DNA of 64,000 nt from Bacillota bacterium (GTDB lineage: Bacteria; Bacillota; Clostridia; Acetivibrionales; DSM-1351), in NCBI GenBank assembly GCA_023400235.1, contig JAEXFI010000049.1, positions 82,960-146,959 of the forward strand, given 5' to 3'. Below, one piece after another: positions 8,937 to 17,620 of the stretch (the stretch's first letter is position 1; each line of letters begins with the position of its first letter). The translations under genes were made by a program, and so were the position numbers. The notes under the pieces were generated by a model. The model saw nothing but the letters and a program-made list of their open reading frames with translations, ran no database searches and was not told the DNA's origin.

Positions 8937-9066
8937 GACTGCAAAATACATAATTTTATGTAAAGAAAGAAATGCTTGTACTGATTTATTGTTCTATGAT
9001 AAACTAGGTTTGCTTGTTCTCAGTAAAATTCTGTCAGATTTTAAAAAGTAATCGGGTGGTGTGCAG

Positions 9067-9627
9067 GTGAAAAAAAATATTCCGAATTTATTAACTCTCA
9101 TAAGGTTGATAGTTGTTCCGATTCTGGGCTATTTCCTTTACTTTGAAGCTTATGTTCCGGCAATGATTCTTTTTGCATTTGGAGGCTTTACTGACGTACT
9201 GGATGGATATATAGCCAGAAAGTACAATTTGATAACAAAATGGGGCAAGTTTTTTGATCCGCTGGCAGACAAGTTAATGCAGATAACTGCTCTGGTTTTT
9301 TTGGTTATGCGTGACTTTATTCCAATTATTGTACTGGTTATAGTTATAATAAAGGAGGCGTTGATGCTGACCGGCGGTATCATGCTCTACAGAAAGGGCA
9401 AGACTGTCATCGGGGCAAACTGGTACGGCAAGCTGGCCACGGTTTTGTTTTACTTTGCAATACTGGCAACCATTGTGCTCAGCATCGACAGCCTGAAAAA
9501 CATGTATACCGCTATTGCCATCAATACTGCTCTTGGTTTGGCTGTGGCATGTACATTATTTGCTCTGGTTATGTATATACTGATTTATTACAGGTTTTCG
9601 AAGGATTATGAGAAGGGGAAGCAATAG
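9067..9627 (+). CDS. pgsA: CDP-diacylglycerol--glycerol-3-phosphate 3-phosphatidyltransferase
   Basis: A 186-residue integral membrane enzyme making phosphatidylglycerol-phosphate from CDP-diacylglycerol and glycerol 3-phosphate. The CDP-alcohol phosphotransferase motif is intact: DVLDGYIARKYNLITKWG followed by KFFDPLADK. About five hydrophobic helices follow. The GTG at 9067 has GGTGGT about six bases upstream, while the GTG at 9061 overlaps that region. A related enzyme such as a cardiolipin synthase-type CDP-AP protein is possible but less likely. Confidence 0.85.
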   Translation: MKKNIPNLLTLIRLIVVPILGYFLYFEAYVPAMILFAFGGFTDVLDGYIARKYNLITKWGKFFDPLADKLMQITALVFLVMRDFIPIIVLVIVIIKEALMLTGGIMLYRKGKTVIGANWYGKLATVLFYFAILATIVLSIDSLKNMYTAIAINTALGLAVACTLFALVMYILIYYRFSKDYEKGKQ

Positions 9628-9663
9628 CCCCTCAGCTTTATAGAATGGTTTGATAACATAAAA

Positions 9664-9689
9664 GGTACATTATTGATGTATCTTTTTTT
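9664..9689 (+). terminator. Terminator after pgsA
   Basis: Stem GGTACAT/ATGTATC with one G-T pair and a 5-nt loop, followed by a run of seven T. Confidence 0.65.
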
Positions 9690-9701
9690 GTTAGGTGCGT
9701 C

Positions 9702-9775
9702 GTGTGTCTAGCGAAGCTGGAGCACACTTGCAAAAAAATAAAGCCGTCTCTTGATTTTTTTAAAGTCCGGCTTTA
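9702..9775 (+). other. Two consecutive intergenic hairpins
   Basis: The first stem, GTGTGTCTAGC-GAA-GCTGG-A-CACAC (9702-9727), has one bulge. The second is TAAAGCCG/CGGCTTTA (9739-9746 with 9768-9775). They sit between the pgsA terminator and the DUF5685 gene. They could be a small RNA or leader structures of the downstream gene; neither can be shown from sequence alone. Confidence 0.4.
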
Positions 9776-9874
9776 AAATATTAATAATTTAGTAACATTT
9801 TTGTGGTATTATATATTATGGCTGCTGAAAAAACATATTTCGCTGCACTTCAGCAGTTGTTACAGGAGGACAAA

Positions 9875-10759
9875 TTGTTCGGTTATATTATGCCGGAGAA
9901 GCCGGAACTTAAAATAAAAGAATTTGACATATACAGGGCCTACTATTGCGGAGTCTGCAAAGCTATCGGCAAAAGGCACGGACAATTGAAAAGAATGACA
10001 CTGACGTATGATGCAGCTTTTCTTTCTCTGCTGCTGTGCTCCCTTCTGAAGGTGGAAACAAAACTGGTCAGGGAGCGGTGCATTGTTCATCCGCTCAAAA
10101 AATCCTTTGTCACTTACAATGAAATAATAGATTATTCTTCCGACATAAATATAATCCTGGCGTATAATAATATAAAGGATAAATGGAAGGATGACAGCTC
10201 CAAAGCTGCGTTGGCAGGCATGGCGGTGCTCGGCAGAGCGTATGGAAAGCTGACTCTGGAATACCCTGAGAAATGTGCTATAATTGAAAAAAGGCTTGAG
10301 GAGCTTGCCGTCCTTGAAAAGGACCGGTGTGCATCCTTTGACAGGGCCGCAGAACCTTTTGCGAAGCTGATGGAAGAGGTGCTTGACTACGAAAAGCTGG
10401 ACGATGAAGCCAGACAGGTTTTAAGATGGATGGGCTACAATATAGGGAAATGGATTTATCTCATTGATGCGTATGACGATCTGGAGGCAGACCTGAAAGC
10501 TTCCGCCTACAACCCTTTTTTGCTGCATTTCAAATATGAAGGGGGCAGCGAAGATGTTGAGGCTTTTAAAAACCGGATCAGGGACAAGGTGGAATTTACC
10601 CTGCTGTATTGTCTGAGGGAAGCTTCCAAGGCCTTTGAATTATTAAATGCAGATGAGAATAAGAGTATATTGGAAAACATATTGTACATGGGAATGTTAA
10701 GCAAGACAGATAAAATATTATGCCGGAGGAGTTGTGGTAATTGTGAGAAATCCGTATGA
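9875..10759 (+). CDS. DUF5685 family protein
   Basis: A 294-residue mostly helical protein beginning LFGYIMPEKPELKIKEFDIYRAYYCGVCKAIG, matching a clostridial family catalogued as DUF5685. The TTG at 9875 is chosen because AGGAGGA lies four bases before it; the frame stays open upstream to ATG codons at 9803 and 9818 that lack such a site. Cysteine pairs (YCGVCKA near the start; CRRSCGNC at the end) could hold a metal. The gene overlaps the following J-domain gene by 26 bp, so the two proteins probably work together. Molecular role unknown. Confidence 0.75.
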   Translation: MFGYIMPEKPELKIKEFDIYRAYYCGVCKAIGKRHGQLKRMTLTYDAAFLSLLLCSLLKVETKLVRERCIVHPLKKSFVTYNEIIDYSSDINIILAYNNIKDKWKDDSSKAALAGMAVLGRAYGKLTLEYPEKCAIIEKRLEELAVLEKDRCASFDRAAEPFAKLMEEVLDYEKLDDEARQVLRWMGYNIGKWIYLIDAYDDLEADLKASAYNPFLLHFKYEGGSEDVEAFKNRIRDKVEFTLLYCLREASKAFELLNADENKSILENILYMGMLSKTDKILCRRSCGNCEKSV

Positions 10760-11381
10760 GGTACTGGGAATAAAAGAAAACGCAACTGAAGATGAGATTA
10801 AGAAAGCATACAGAGAGCAGGTTAAAAAATATCATCCTGACCAATATCAGGATAATCCTCTTTCTCAGCTGGCAGAGGAAAAGCTCAGAGAGGTAAATGA
10901 AGCTTACGAATACCTTACCGGGAAGGGGCAGTCTGCGAAAGCCGGCAACGGCTGGGGCGGCAGAAGCGGCTATTCCGGCGGCCAGTCAGCCGGTGCCGGA
11001 GGAGGTCAGGGCGGAAGTGCCAGCTTCAGGCAGATAAGGATGCTGATAAACAGCGGCAATATAGCGGCAGCAGAGCAAATGCTTGAAAGCATGACTGAGA
11101 AAAGTGCTGAATGGTTCTATCTGCGGGGATTGATTTTCATGAAAAAGGGCTGGTATAACGAAGCTGCTATGAATATCCGGCAGGCCTGCAATATGGATCC
11201 GTCAAATTATGAGTACAGGGACGCCTTAAACAGAATGAACAATAATAACAACATGTACAGGGGAAATGCTCAAAACAGGGGTTATGGAGCAGGGCCCAGC
11301 TTCTGCGACATGTGCATGTGCGCCTGGTGTTCCGATTCCATGTGTGAATGCTGCGGCGGTGACTTGATAGGCTGCTGCTAG
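10734..11381 (+). CDS. J-domain (DnaJ-like) protein with TPR-like region and Cys-rich tail
   Basis: A 215-residue protein. The N-terminal J domain (NPYEVLGIKENATEDEIKKAY, then KYHPDQY with the HPD motif that activates Hsp70) spans about residues 5-65. A Gly/Ser-rich linker follows, then a short helical repeat like a TPR (about 105-155). The last ~25 residues contain nine cysteines (CDMCMCAWC, CECCGGDLIGCC). This is not canonical DnaJ, which has CxxCxGxG zinc repeats. GGAGGAG precedes the GTG start, which lies inside the DUF5685 gene, implying coupled translation and a shared client or process. Confidence 0.8.
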   Translation: MVIVRNPYEVLGIKENATEDEIKKAYREQVKKYHPDQYQDNPLSQLAEEKLREVNEAYEYLTGKGQSAKAGNGWGGRSGYSGGQSAGAGGGQGGSASFRQIRMLINSGNIAAAEQMLESMTEKSAEWFYLRGLIFMKKGWYNEAAMNIRQACNMDPSNYEYRDALNRMNNNNNMYRGNAQNRGYGAGPSFCDMCMCAWCSDSMCECCGGDLIGCC

Positions 11382-11436
11382 AAGCTGGAAGGAATAAGGG
11401 TTTATACAAGGTTTATTTAGCCGGAGGTTTTATTGC

Positions 11437-11958
11437 ATGAACAGTGGCCCAGCTTCAAGAGTTAAGAGAATAACATTAAGCGGTATATTACTGGCCTTTA
11501 CAGTGATATCTGTGTTTTTGGCAGCTACACTGCCCACCAGCAAGCTGTCCTTATACGCCTTAAGCTCCTTATTTATGGCCGTAATAGTCATTGAGTTCGG
11601 GACGAAGGCAGGCTGGGCATTCTATATAGCCTCTGGCATATTGTCTGCACTGCTTGTTCCAAGGCTTGAAGTGATTCCTTTTATTGTGTTTTTCGGGGTA
11701 TACGGACTTATAAAGCTGTATGTTGAAAGGATACATAGCAGGATTATAGAGTATGTTTTAAAGCTTGCATATTTTAACGTCTGTCTGGTGCTGGGACTGG
11801 TATTTCTCAAGGAAATCCTGCTGAACGGGAACCTTCCGTCGGCACCTGTGTATGCAATTGCCGCCCTGCTGGAGGTTGTTTTTCTTCTCTATGATTATAT
11901 ATACACGCTGTTCATACGCTTTTATGGAAGCCAGCTTAAGCAAAGGCTTAAAATATAG
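11437..11958 (+). CDS. Integral membrane protein, unknown
   Basis: A 173-residue protein with about five predicted transmembrane stretches, starting with ITLSGILLAFTVISVFLAAT. Basic residues lie near the N-terminus and a basic tail (KQRLKI) at the end. The shape resembles small clostridial membrane proteins of the DUF2232 or ECF-S type, but I see no diagnostic motif. CGGAGG lies nine bases before the ATG. It follows the J-domain gene by 55 bp, probably in the same transcript, and a terminator-like stem follows it. Confidence 0.65.
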   Translation: MNSGPASRVKRITLSGILLAFTVISVFLAATLPTSKLSLYALSSLFMAVIVIEFGTKAGWAFYIASGILSALLVPRLEVIPFIVFFGVYGLIKLYVERIHSRIIEYVLKLAYFNVCLVLGLVFLKEILLNGNLPSAPVYAIAALLEVVFLLYDYIYTLFIRFYGSQLKQRLKI

Positions 11959-12001
11959 ACTGTGAAATAAAACCTCTTATCAGGAAATAATTTGAAATCA
12001 A

Positions 12002-12050
12002 ACGCTTTGTATATTACAATAACTGTAAATATAAGGCGTATTTTATTTTT
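12002..12050 (+). terminator. Likely terminator
   Basis: Imperfect stem of ~13 bp between ACGCTTTGTATATTAC and GTAAATATAAGGCGT, followed by ATTTTATTTTT. Confidence 0.55.
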
Positions 12051-12125
12051 AACCGGTATGCCGGGAAGTTGGTACAACAAGGGCTGATGCAAGCAGCGGA
12101 ATCAGGCTTTGCGGCACTGGCAGGC

Positions 12126-12142
12126 CTCATGCAGTGCATGAG
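12126..12142. promoter_or_regulatory. 17-bp palindrome before a small membrane gene
   Basis: CTCATGCA-G-TGCATGAG is a perfect 8-bp inverted repeat ending four bases before the GGAGGG of the next gene. It could be an operator or a translation-blocking hairpin. Confidence 0.4.
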
Positions 12143-12156
12143 TATATGGAGGGAAA

Positions 12157-12447
12157 ATGACACCAGCGCTCTCTTATTCTATTGCAGTTTTTTTTATTAT
12201 TCTCATAGCAGGCTGTGCAGTGAATCTGCTCATACAGCACTATATATTCCAATTGCTTGGCATTGCTTTCTTTTTTACATATATAATTGTCAATTCGGCC
12301 ATCTTTGTGGAAAACGCACCGGCGGTAACCTTCAGGGTCCTCTTTTACCGTTCGCTGCCTTCGCTTTTCGGTATTTCAGCATGTCTCATAAGTATGACAC
12401 TGGGTTTTTGGCTTTTCCCCGCCATAAGAAACAGAGTTAGGGATTAA
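12157..12447 (+). CDS. Small membrane protein, unknown
   Basis: A 96-residue, very hydrophobic protein with three predicted transmembrane helices (SIAVFFIILIAGCAVNLLI; LGIAFFFTYIIVNSAIF; SLFGISACLISMTLGFWLF) and a basic C-terminus. GGAGGG lies three bases before the ATG. A longer ORF in another frame (12069-12440) lacks such a site. No family recognised. Confidence 0.5.
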   Translation: MTPALSYSIAVFFIILIAGCAVNLLIQHYIFQLLGIAFFFTYIIVNSAIFVENAPAVTFRVLFYRSLPSLFGISACLISMTLGFWLFPAIRNRVRD

Positions 12448-12472
12448 CCGGGCTGTGGGTGGTAAAATAATT

Positions 12473-12502
12473 TTGCGGCAGCGGCAGAGCTTGTGCTATA
12501 AT
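12473..12502 (+). promoter_or_regulatory. Candidate promoter for the XRE-cupin / acyl-CoA synthetase unit
   Basis: TTGCGG (12473-12478), 18-bp spacer, TATAAT (12497-12502). Predicted transcription start is about 12509, giving a ~145-nt leader. Confidence 0.5.
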
Positions 12503-12538
12503 TAAAATGTTTGTCATTGGATAAAATATGAAATAATT

Positions 12539-12572
12539 CCTGCAAACATTTAGTATAGTGCAGGCTTTTTTT
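12539..12572 (+). terminator. Intrinsic terminator or attenuator in the XRE-cupin leader
   Basis: Stem CCTGCA/TGCAGG (12539-12544 with 12559-12564) followed by CTTTTTTTA. It lies after the candidate promoter and before the gene. The segment CAAACATTT (12543-12551), which shares bases with the stem, can also pair with AAATGTTTG at 12505-12513. Alternatively it may simply end transcription from upstream. Confidence 0.5.
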
Positions 12573-12609
12573 ATGGCCGCAGTTAAGCCGGCTTGAAAGA
12601 AAACCATTT

Positions 12610-12653
12610 TCAACCTTTGAATATATGTCCGCAGAGCGGACGGGGGATAAACT
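12610..12653 (+). promoter_or_regulatory. Leader hairpin element shared with dnaE (copy 2)
   Basis: TCAACC-TTTGAATATATG is followed by the stem GTCCGC-AGA-GCGGAC (12627-12641) and GGGGGATAAACT directly before the XRE-cupin ATG. It matches the dnaE leader copy at 4296-4342. The short frame starting at the internal ATG (MSAERTGDKL) ends in a TGA overlapping the gene's ATG. Confidence 0.6.
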
Positions 12654-13202
12654 ATGAATGAAAAAGTAAAGGATATAGCAGTCAGAATAAAAGGTCTGAG
12701 GCTTCTGGCGGGTTTAACCCGGGAGGAAGCGGCCAGGTCTGCGGGACTTAAAATAGATGAATACATTCGCTATGAGGAGGCTCTGGATGATATTCCGGTG
12801 AGTCTCATATATGAGCTGGCGGACTATTATAAGGTGGATATGACTGAAATATTGACAGGAACCTCGCCAAAGCTGCATGATATATCTTTTGTGAGAAAAG
12901 GTGAGGGACTGAAGGTGGAAAGGTACGACCAATACGGCTTTGAAAGCCTGGCGTATAAATACTCCGGCAGAAAAATAGAGCCCATGTTTGTGGTGCTTGA
13001 GCCATGCAGCAGTCCCGGTCTGGTTTCACACAAGGGACAGGAATTCAACTACTGCCTGGAGGGCAGAATGCGGGTGGTGGTGGGAAAAGAAACCTTTGAT
13101 ATGGAGCCTGGGGACTCCCTTTACTATAATTCCACCCTTCCCCACAAGATGACAGCTTTGGACGGGAAGGAAGCAAAGTTCCTGACGGTGATCCTGCTGT
13201 AG
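12654..13202 (+). CDS. XRE-family transcriptional regulator with cupin domain
   Basis: A 182-residue protein. The N-terminal helix-turn-helix of the XRE/Cro type (IKGLRLLAGLTREEAARSAGL) spans about 10-65. A C-terminal small-barrel cupin spans about 100-180 (SHKGQEFNYCLEGRMRVVVG and MEPGDSLYYNSTLPHKM), probably binding a ligand. Such regulators usually control the enzyme gene next to them; here an acyl-CoA synthetase begins 77 bp downstream. The leader contains a possible attenuator and the hairpin element shared with dnaE, so expression may be controlled at several levels. Confidence 0.85.
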   Translation: MNEKVKDIAVRIKGLRLLAGLTREEAARSAGLKIDEYIRYEEALDDIPVSLIYELADYYKVDMTEILTGTSPKLHDISFVRKGEGLKVERYDQYGFESLAYKYSGRKIEPMFVVLEPCSSPGLVSHKGQEFNYCLEGRMRVVVGKETFDMEPGDSLYYNSTLPHKMTALDGKEAKFLTVILL

Positions 13203-13279
13203 CATAGCCAGTGTCAGGGCGCTGTCTGCAAGAGGAGCGGAACGTATGCGCATTAAATTATTTAGGGGAGGACAAGCTT

Positions 13280-14959
13280 ATGAGTCTTGATTCAAGGTAT
13301 CTTGACAGAGCTGTATTTGATTCATATGAAGATTTCAGAAGGAATTTCAGACTGAAGGTTCCGGAAAATTTTAATTTTGCCTATGATATAATTGATGAAT
13401 ATGCTGCTATAGAACCTGACAGGCCGGCGTTGGTATGGTGTGACGATAACGGAGGGGAGCGCCTGTTTACCTTCGGGGATTTGAAGCTGTGGTCGGACAA
13501 GACTGCCAGCTTTCTAAAAGCACAAGGCATAGGCAAGGGCGATAAGGTTATGTTCATTCTTAAAAGAAGATATGAATTTTACTTTTTTGCATTTGCTGCC
13601 ATGAAAATCGGCGCTGTTTTTATTCCCTCCACAAACCAGCTTATGAAAAAGGATATTGTTTACAGAAATAATGCAGCAGAAGTAAAGGCTGTAGTGGCAT
13701 ATAACGACAGTGAAATAATTCAGCATGTTGAAAGTGCCGCCGGGGAATCTCCAACAGTGAAGACCTACATTATGGTGGGCGGCAGCAGGGAAAGCTGGCT
13801 GGATTATGACAGTGAAATAAAGGATGCCGGACAAGTGTGGTCCAGGCCCCAGGGAGTATTTAACACATACAACGGGGATTTGATGATTATATACTTTACC
13901 TCGGGAACCACCAGTATGCCAAAGATGGCAATGCATGATTATACATACCCACTTGGGCATATTGTGACGGCCAGGTACTGGCAGAGGGTGCAGGACAAGG
14001 GCCTGCACCTGACCGTAGCCGACTCGGGCTGGGCAAAGTTTGCATGGGGAAAGCTCTTTGGACAGTGGATTTGCGGAGCGGTTCAGTTCCTGTATGATAT
14101 GGAGCGGTTTGACCCCTGCAGGCTCCTTGAAAAAATAGAGAAATACGGTATAAGAACTTTTTGTGCACCCCCTACAATATACCGTTTTATGCTGCAAAAT
14201 GACATTAGCCGTTACGACCTGTCGTCGCTGGTACATTGTTCAACGGCAGGGGAACCTTTGAACCCTGAGATTTTCAACAGGTTTAAGCGGCTGACGGGGC
14301 TGGATATACTAAATGGCTTCGGACAGACCGAGACCACTGTTATTGTAGCTAATTATGAATGGTCAAAAGTTGATCCCGGTGCCATGGGCCTGCCAAATCC
14401 TGCCTACAGCATTGATGTTGTGGATGAGACCAATAAGTCCTGTCCGGTGGGAGTAGAGGGCGAGCTGGTTATTAGGGGTGTGGATTCAGCCAAGCCTGCA
14501 GGATTATTCTGCGGCTACTACAAGGACCCTGAGGCAACAGCAAGGGTCTGGCATGACGACACCTACCATACAGGAGATGTGGTATACAGGGACGAGCATG
14601 GCTTCCTGTGGTTCGTTGGCAGGAATGACGATGTTATAAAGGCCTCGGGATACAGGATAAGCCCGTTTGAGGTGGAAAGCGCCGTGATTGAGCATCCTTC
14701 GGTGGTGGAATGCGCAGTGACAGGAGCACCCGATGCAATAAGAGGAATCGTGGTCAAGGCAACAGTTATTCTGGCAAAGGGCTATGAACCCACGGAAGAA
14801 TTAAAGAAGGAAATACAGGAATATGTTAAAAACAATACTGCGCCGTATAAATATCCAAGAATAATTGAGTTTGTTGATGAATTGCCTAAAACAATCAGTG
14901 GAAAAATAAAAAGAGCGCAGCTAAGACATGATGATCACAGGAAATTTGAGTCCACATAG
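13280..14959 (+). CDS. AMP-dependent acyl-CoA synthetase (medium-chain/acetyl-CoA synthetase-like)
   Basis: A 559-residue ANL-superfamily enzyme that activates a carboxylic acid with ATP to an acyl-AMP and then an acyl-CoA. The P-loop-like motif IIYFTSGTTSMPKMAMHD is at ~residue 200, NGFGQTET at ~345, and the hinge/C-terminal GRNDDVIKASGYRISPFEVE followed by PKTISGKIKRAQLR contains the catalytic lysine. GGGGAGGACAAGCTT precedes the ATG; the upstream in-frame extension from 13211 is not favoured. It is probably regulated by the preceding XRE-cupin protein. The acyl substrate is unknown. Confidence 0.9.
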   Translation: MSLDSRYLDRAVFDSYEDFRRNFRLKVPENFNFAYDIIDEYAAIEPDRPALVWCDDNGGERLFTFGDLKLWSDKTASFLKAQGIGKGDKVMFILKRRYEFYFFAFAAMKIGAVFIPSTNQLMKKDIVYRNNAAEVKAVVAYNDSEIIQHVESAAGESPTVKTYIMVGGSRESWLDYDSEIKDAGQVWSRPQGVFNTYNGDLMIIYFTSGTTSMPKMAMHDYTYPLGHIVTARYWQRVQDKGLHLTVADSGWAKFAWGKLFGQWICGAVQFLYDMERFDPCRLLEKIEKYGIRTFCAPPTIYRFMLQNDISRYDLSSLVHCSTAGEPLNPEIFNRFKRLTGLDILNGFGQTETTVIVANYEWSKVDPGAMGLPNPAYSIDVVDETNKSCPVGVEGELVIRGVDSAKPAGLFCGYYKDPEATARVWHDDTYHTGDVVYRDEHGFLWFVGRNDDVIKASGYRISPFEVESAVIEHPSVVECAVTGAPDAIRGIVVKATVILAKGYEPTEELKKEIQEYVKNNTAPYKYPRIIEFVDELPKTISGKIKRAQLRHDDHRKFEST

Positions 14960-15007
14960 TGAAGAAAGGCCTGGTTTCCTGCTGAGGAAAGGTTAAGCGA
15001 TTGAATT

Positions 15008-17386
15008 ATGAATGCAAAAACATTGAGAGTACTGGAATACGGAAAAATTATAGATAAACTGAAGGGCTTGACTGCCTGCCAGCTGGGCAGGGAACTTGTG
15101 GAGGAGCTGGCCCCCCAGACTGATTTCAACACTGTTGAGAAACTGCTGGCTGAAACTAATGACGGGGTGGGCTGCATTTTAAGGAGGGGTTCGCCTCCTC
15201 TGGGGGGAATAAATGACATCAGGCCGGGCTTGAAAAGGCTTGAGCTGGGAGGAATACTGAATCCCGGTGAACTGCTTAAGGTGGGCGGAGTTTTAAGAGC
15301 TGCCAGAAGGCTTAAGGCATATGTAAATGACAAGCTTGAGGGCAGCCGTGAAAATGCCGTGTACGAGCTAATTGCCTGTCTTGAGTCAAACCAGAGGCTG
15401 GAACAGAAAATAGACCTTTGCATAATAAGCGAAGAGGAAATAGCGGACAATGCAAGTCCCGCCTTAAATACCATCAGGAGACAGATAAAGGAACAGCAGG
15501 CCTCTATAAAGGATAAGCTCAATGACCTTATCCGCTCCACCAAATATCAGAAATATATACAGGAAGCTGTTGTGACCATGAGAGGTGACAGATATGTAAT
15601 TCCTGTAAAACAGGAGCACAAGAGTGACATTCCCGGCCTGGTGCATGATTCTTCCTCCAGCGGAGCCACTTTGTTTATTGAACCTCTGGCGGTGGTGGAG
15701 GCCAACAATTCCATAAAACAGCTGAGAATGAAGGAACAGGCGGAAATTGAGCGCATACTGGCAGAGCTGTCCCAGGAGGTATCGCTCATACTGCCGCAGC
15801 TGAACGCAAACATGAGTATTATGGCAAGACTTGACTTTATTTTCGCAAAGGCCAGATTTGCCGTGGATTTGAACTGCGTGTGTCCCAGGATAAACCAGGA
15901 GGGCAGAATCCTCATCAAGAAGGGCAGGCATCCCTTGCTGGCCACGGACAAGGTTGTGCCCATCGACTTCTGGATAGGGGACAGGGTCAGGTCGCTGATT
16001 GTTACCGGCCCCAATACTGGGGGAAAGACAGTGTCTTTAAAAACCGTAGGGCTTTTTACCCTGATGATGCAGAGCGGACTTATGGTGCCTGCCAATGAGG
16101 GCACGGAAATGAGTATATTTGAAAAGGTATACGCAGATATTGGAGACGAGCAGAGCATAGAACAAAGCTTGAGCACCTTTTCCTCACATATGAAGAATAT
16201 TGTGGAGATACTTAAGAATGTAAACGAAAAATCCCTGGTGATGTTTGATGAACTGGGTGCGGGAACAGACCCTACAGAGGGCGCGGCGCTGGCAATGTCC
16301 ATCCTGGAATGCCTGCACCAGCTGGGGGCTACCACTCTGGCAACAACACACTATGCAGAACTTAAGGTATATGCCATATCCACCGAGGGTGTTGAAAATG
16401 CTTCCTGTGAATTTGATGTTGAAACACTGCAGCCCACCTACAAGCTTTTAATCGGGGTGCCGGGAAAGAGCAATGCCTTTGCCATATCAAAGAGGCTGGG
16501 CCTCACAGAGGACATTATAGAGCGTTCAAAGGAATTTCTGTCCCAGGAGGATATCAGATTTGAGGATATTCTCCTGAGCATTGAAAGAAACCGCAGCGAG
16601 GCGGAAAAGGAAAAAATGAGGGCCGAGAGCTACCGCCTGGAAGCAGAGCGCTTGAAAAAAGGTCTTGAGGAGCAGAAAAACCGATTGGAGGCTCAGAAGG
16701 AAAGCGAGCTTCGAAAGGCAAGGGAAGAGGCCAGGCGTATACTGGTGGATTCCAAAAGACAGGCAGAAGAGCTTGTGGCCGGGATGAAGAGACTGGCAAA
16801 GGAACAGGAGGAAGCCGAGCTGAGAAGGCAGACGGAGGAACTTCGCCAGAAGCTTAACAAGAGCATAAGCAGCCTTGAGGATTCCCTGGTGGAGGCTATA
16901 ATGCCAAAGCAGGGTCTGGTGAAGCCTCCAAAGAATCTGAAGCCGGGCGACACGGTGCTTATAGTGAACCTGAACCAGAAGGGGACTGTTTTGTCGGTGC
17001 CTGACAAAAATGGTGAATGCCAGGTGCAGGCCGGAATTATTAAGATCAATGTCCACATTTCCAACCTTAAGCTTGTCAATGAGCAAAGCCAGCAAATGCA
17101 AAGAACAGGTATGGGAAAGATTGGTGTGTCAAAAGCCCGCAGCATGTCCACTGAAATCGACCTGAGAGGAATGCTGCTGGATGAGGCTATTACTGTCGTT
17201 GACAAATACCTTGACGACGCCAGTATAGCGGGGCTGGGAGAGGTTACGCTGATACACGGCAAGGGCACGGGTGCACTGCGGGCAGGAATTTCGCAGCATT
17301 TAAAGCACAATCCGCATATAAAAAGCTTCAGATTGGGCAAGCTGGGTGAAGGAGAAAGTGGAGTAACCGTAGTGGAAATAAAGTAA
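15008..17386 (+). CDS. mutS2: MutS2 ATPase / endonuclease (ribosome rescue, recombination suppression)
   Basis: A 792-residue MutS2-family protein of usual length. Core and lever regions lead to a Walker A TGPNTGGKTVSLKT near residue 332 and Walker B MFDELGAGTDPTEG. A long charged coiled coil follows (about 510-620). The C-terminal Smr domain (IDLRGMLLDEAI; HGKGTGALR) covers the last ~80 residues. It lacks the mismatch-recognition domain of MutS. MutS2 suppresses homologous recombination, and in Bacillus it splits collided ribosomes. It is monocistronic here or follows the acyl-CoA synthetase by 48 bp. Confidence 0.96.
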   Translation: MNAKTLRVLEYGKIIDKLKGLTACQLGRELVEELAPQTDFNTVEKLLAETNDGVGCILRRGSPPLGGINDIRPGLKRLELGGILNPGELLKVGGVLRAARRLKAYVNDKLEGSRENAVYELIACLESNQRLEQKIDLCIISEEEIADNASPALNTIRRQIKEQQASIKDKLNDLIRSTKYQKYIQEAVVTMRGDRYVIPVKQEHKSDIPGLVHDSSSSGATLFIEPLAVVEANNSIKQLRMKEQAEIERILAELSQEVSLILPQLNANMSIMARLDFIFAKARFAVDLNCVCPRINQEGRILIKKGRHPLLATDKVVPIDFWIGDRVRSLIVTGPNTGGKTVSLKTVGLFTLMMQSGLMVPANEGTEMSIFEKVYADIGDEQSIEQSLSTFSSHMKNIVEILKNVNEKSLVMFDELGAGTDPTEGAALAMSILECLHQLGATTLATTHYAELKVYAISTEGVENASCEFDVETLQPTYKLLIGVPGKSNAFAISKRLGLTEDIIERSKEFLSQEDIRFEDILLSIERNRSEAEKEKMRAESYRLEAERLKKGLEEQKNRLEAQKESELRKAREEARRILVDSKRQAEELVAGMKRLAKEQEEAELRRQTEELRQKLNKSISSLEDSLVEAIMPKQGLVKPPKNLKPGDTVLIVNLNQKGTVLSVPDKNGECQVQAGIIKINVHISNLKLVNEQSQQMQRTGMGKIGVSKARSMSTEIDLRGMLLDEAITVVDKYLDDASIAGLGEVTLIHGKGTGALRAGISQHLKHNPHIKSFRLGKLGEGESGVTVVEIK

Positions 17387-17449
17387 CAGGTTGTTATTTT
17401 GCTGTATAAAAGACCTCTATTTATGACAAAATCCGTTAAATATGCATGG

Positions 17450-17478
17450 TTGACATTTTGGGTCGGGTAAATTAGAAT
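17450..17478 (+). promoter_or_regulatory. Sigma-A promoter for typA
   Basis: TTGACA (17450-17455) and TAGAAT (17473-17478) with an exact 17-bp spacer, giving a leader of about 135 nt before the GTG start. Confidence 0.75.
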
Positions 17479-17620
17479 TAGTAGGGGTTTTTTTATATTA
17501 TCCTCATTTGTTGTGGGTAAAACGCCTAAAGGGATATAGTACCGGGTATTTTTAAATATTTTACGGATATTTATTTATATAAATATATGCTTAACCATTT
17601 GTTTATGAAGGAGAATTTTT

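Noticed and set aside
12069..12440. 123-codon ORF overlapping the small membrane gene
   Set aside because: No ribosome-binding site and low-complexity composition; the 12157 frame has GGAGGG and three clear membrane helices.
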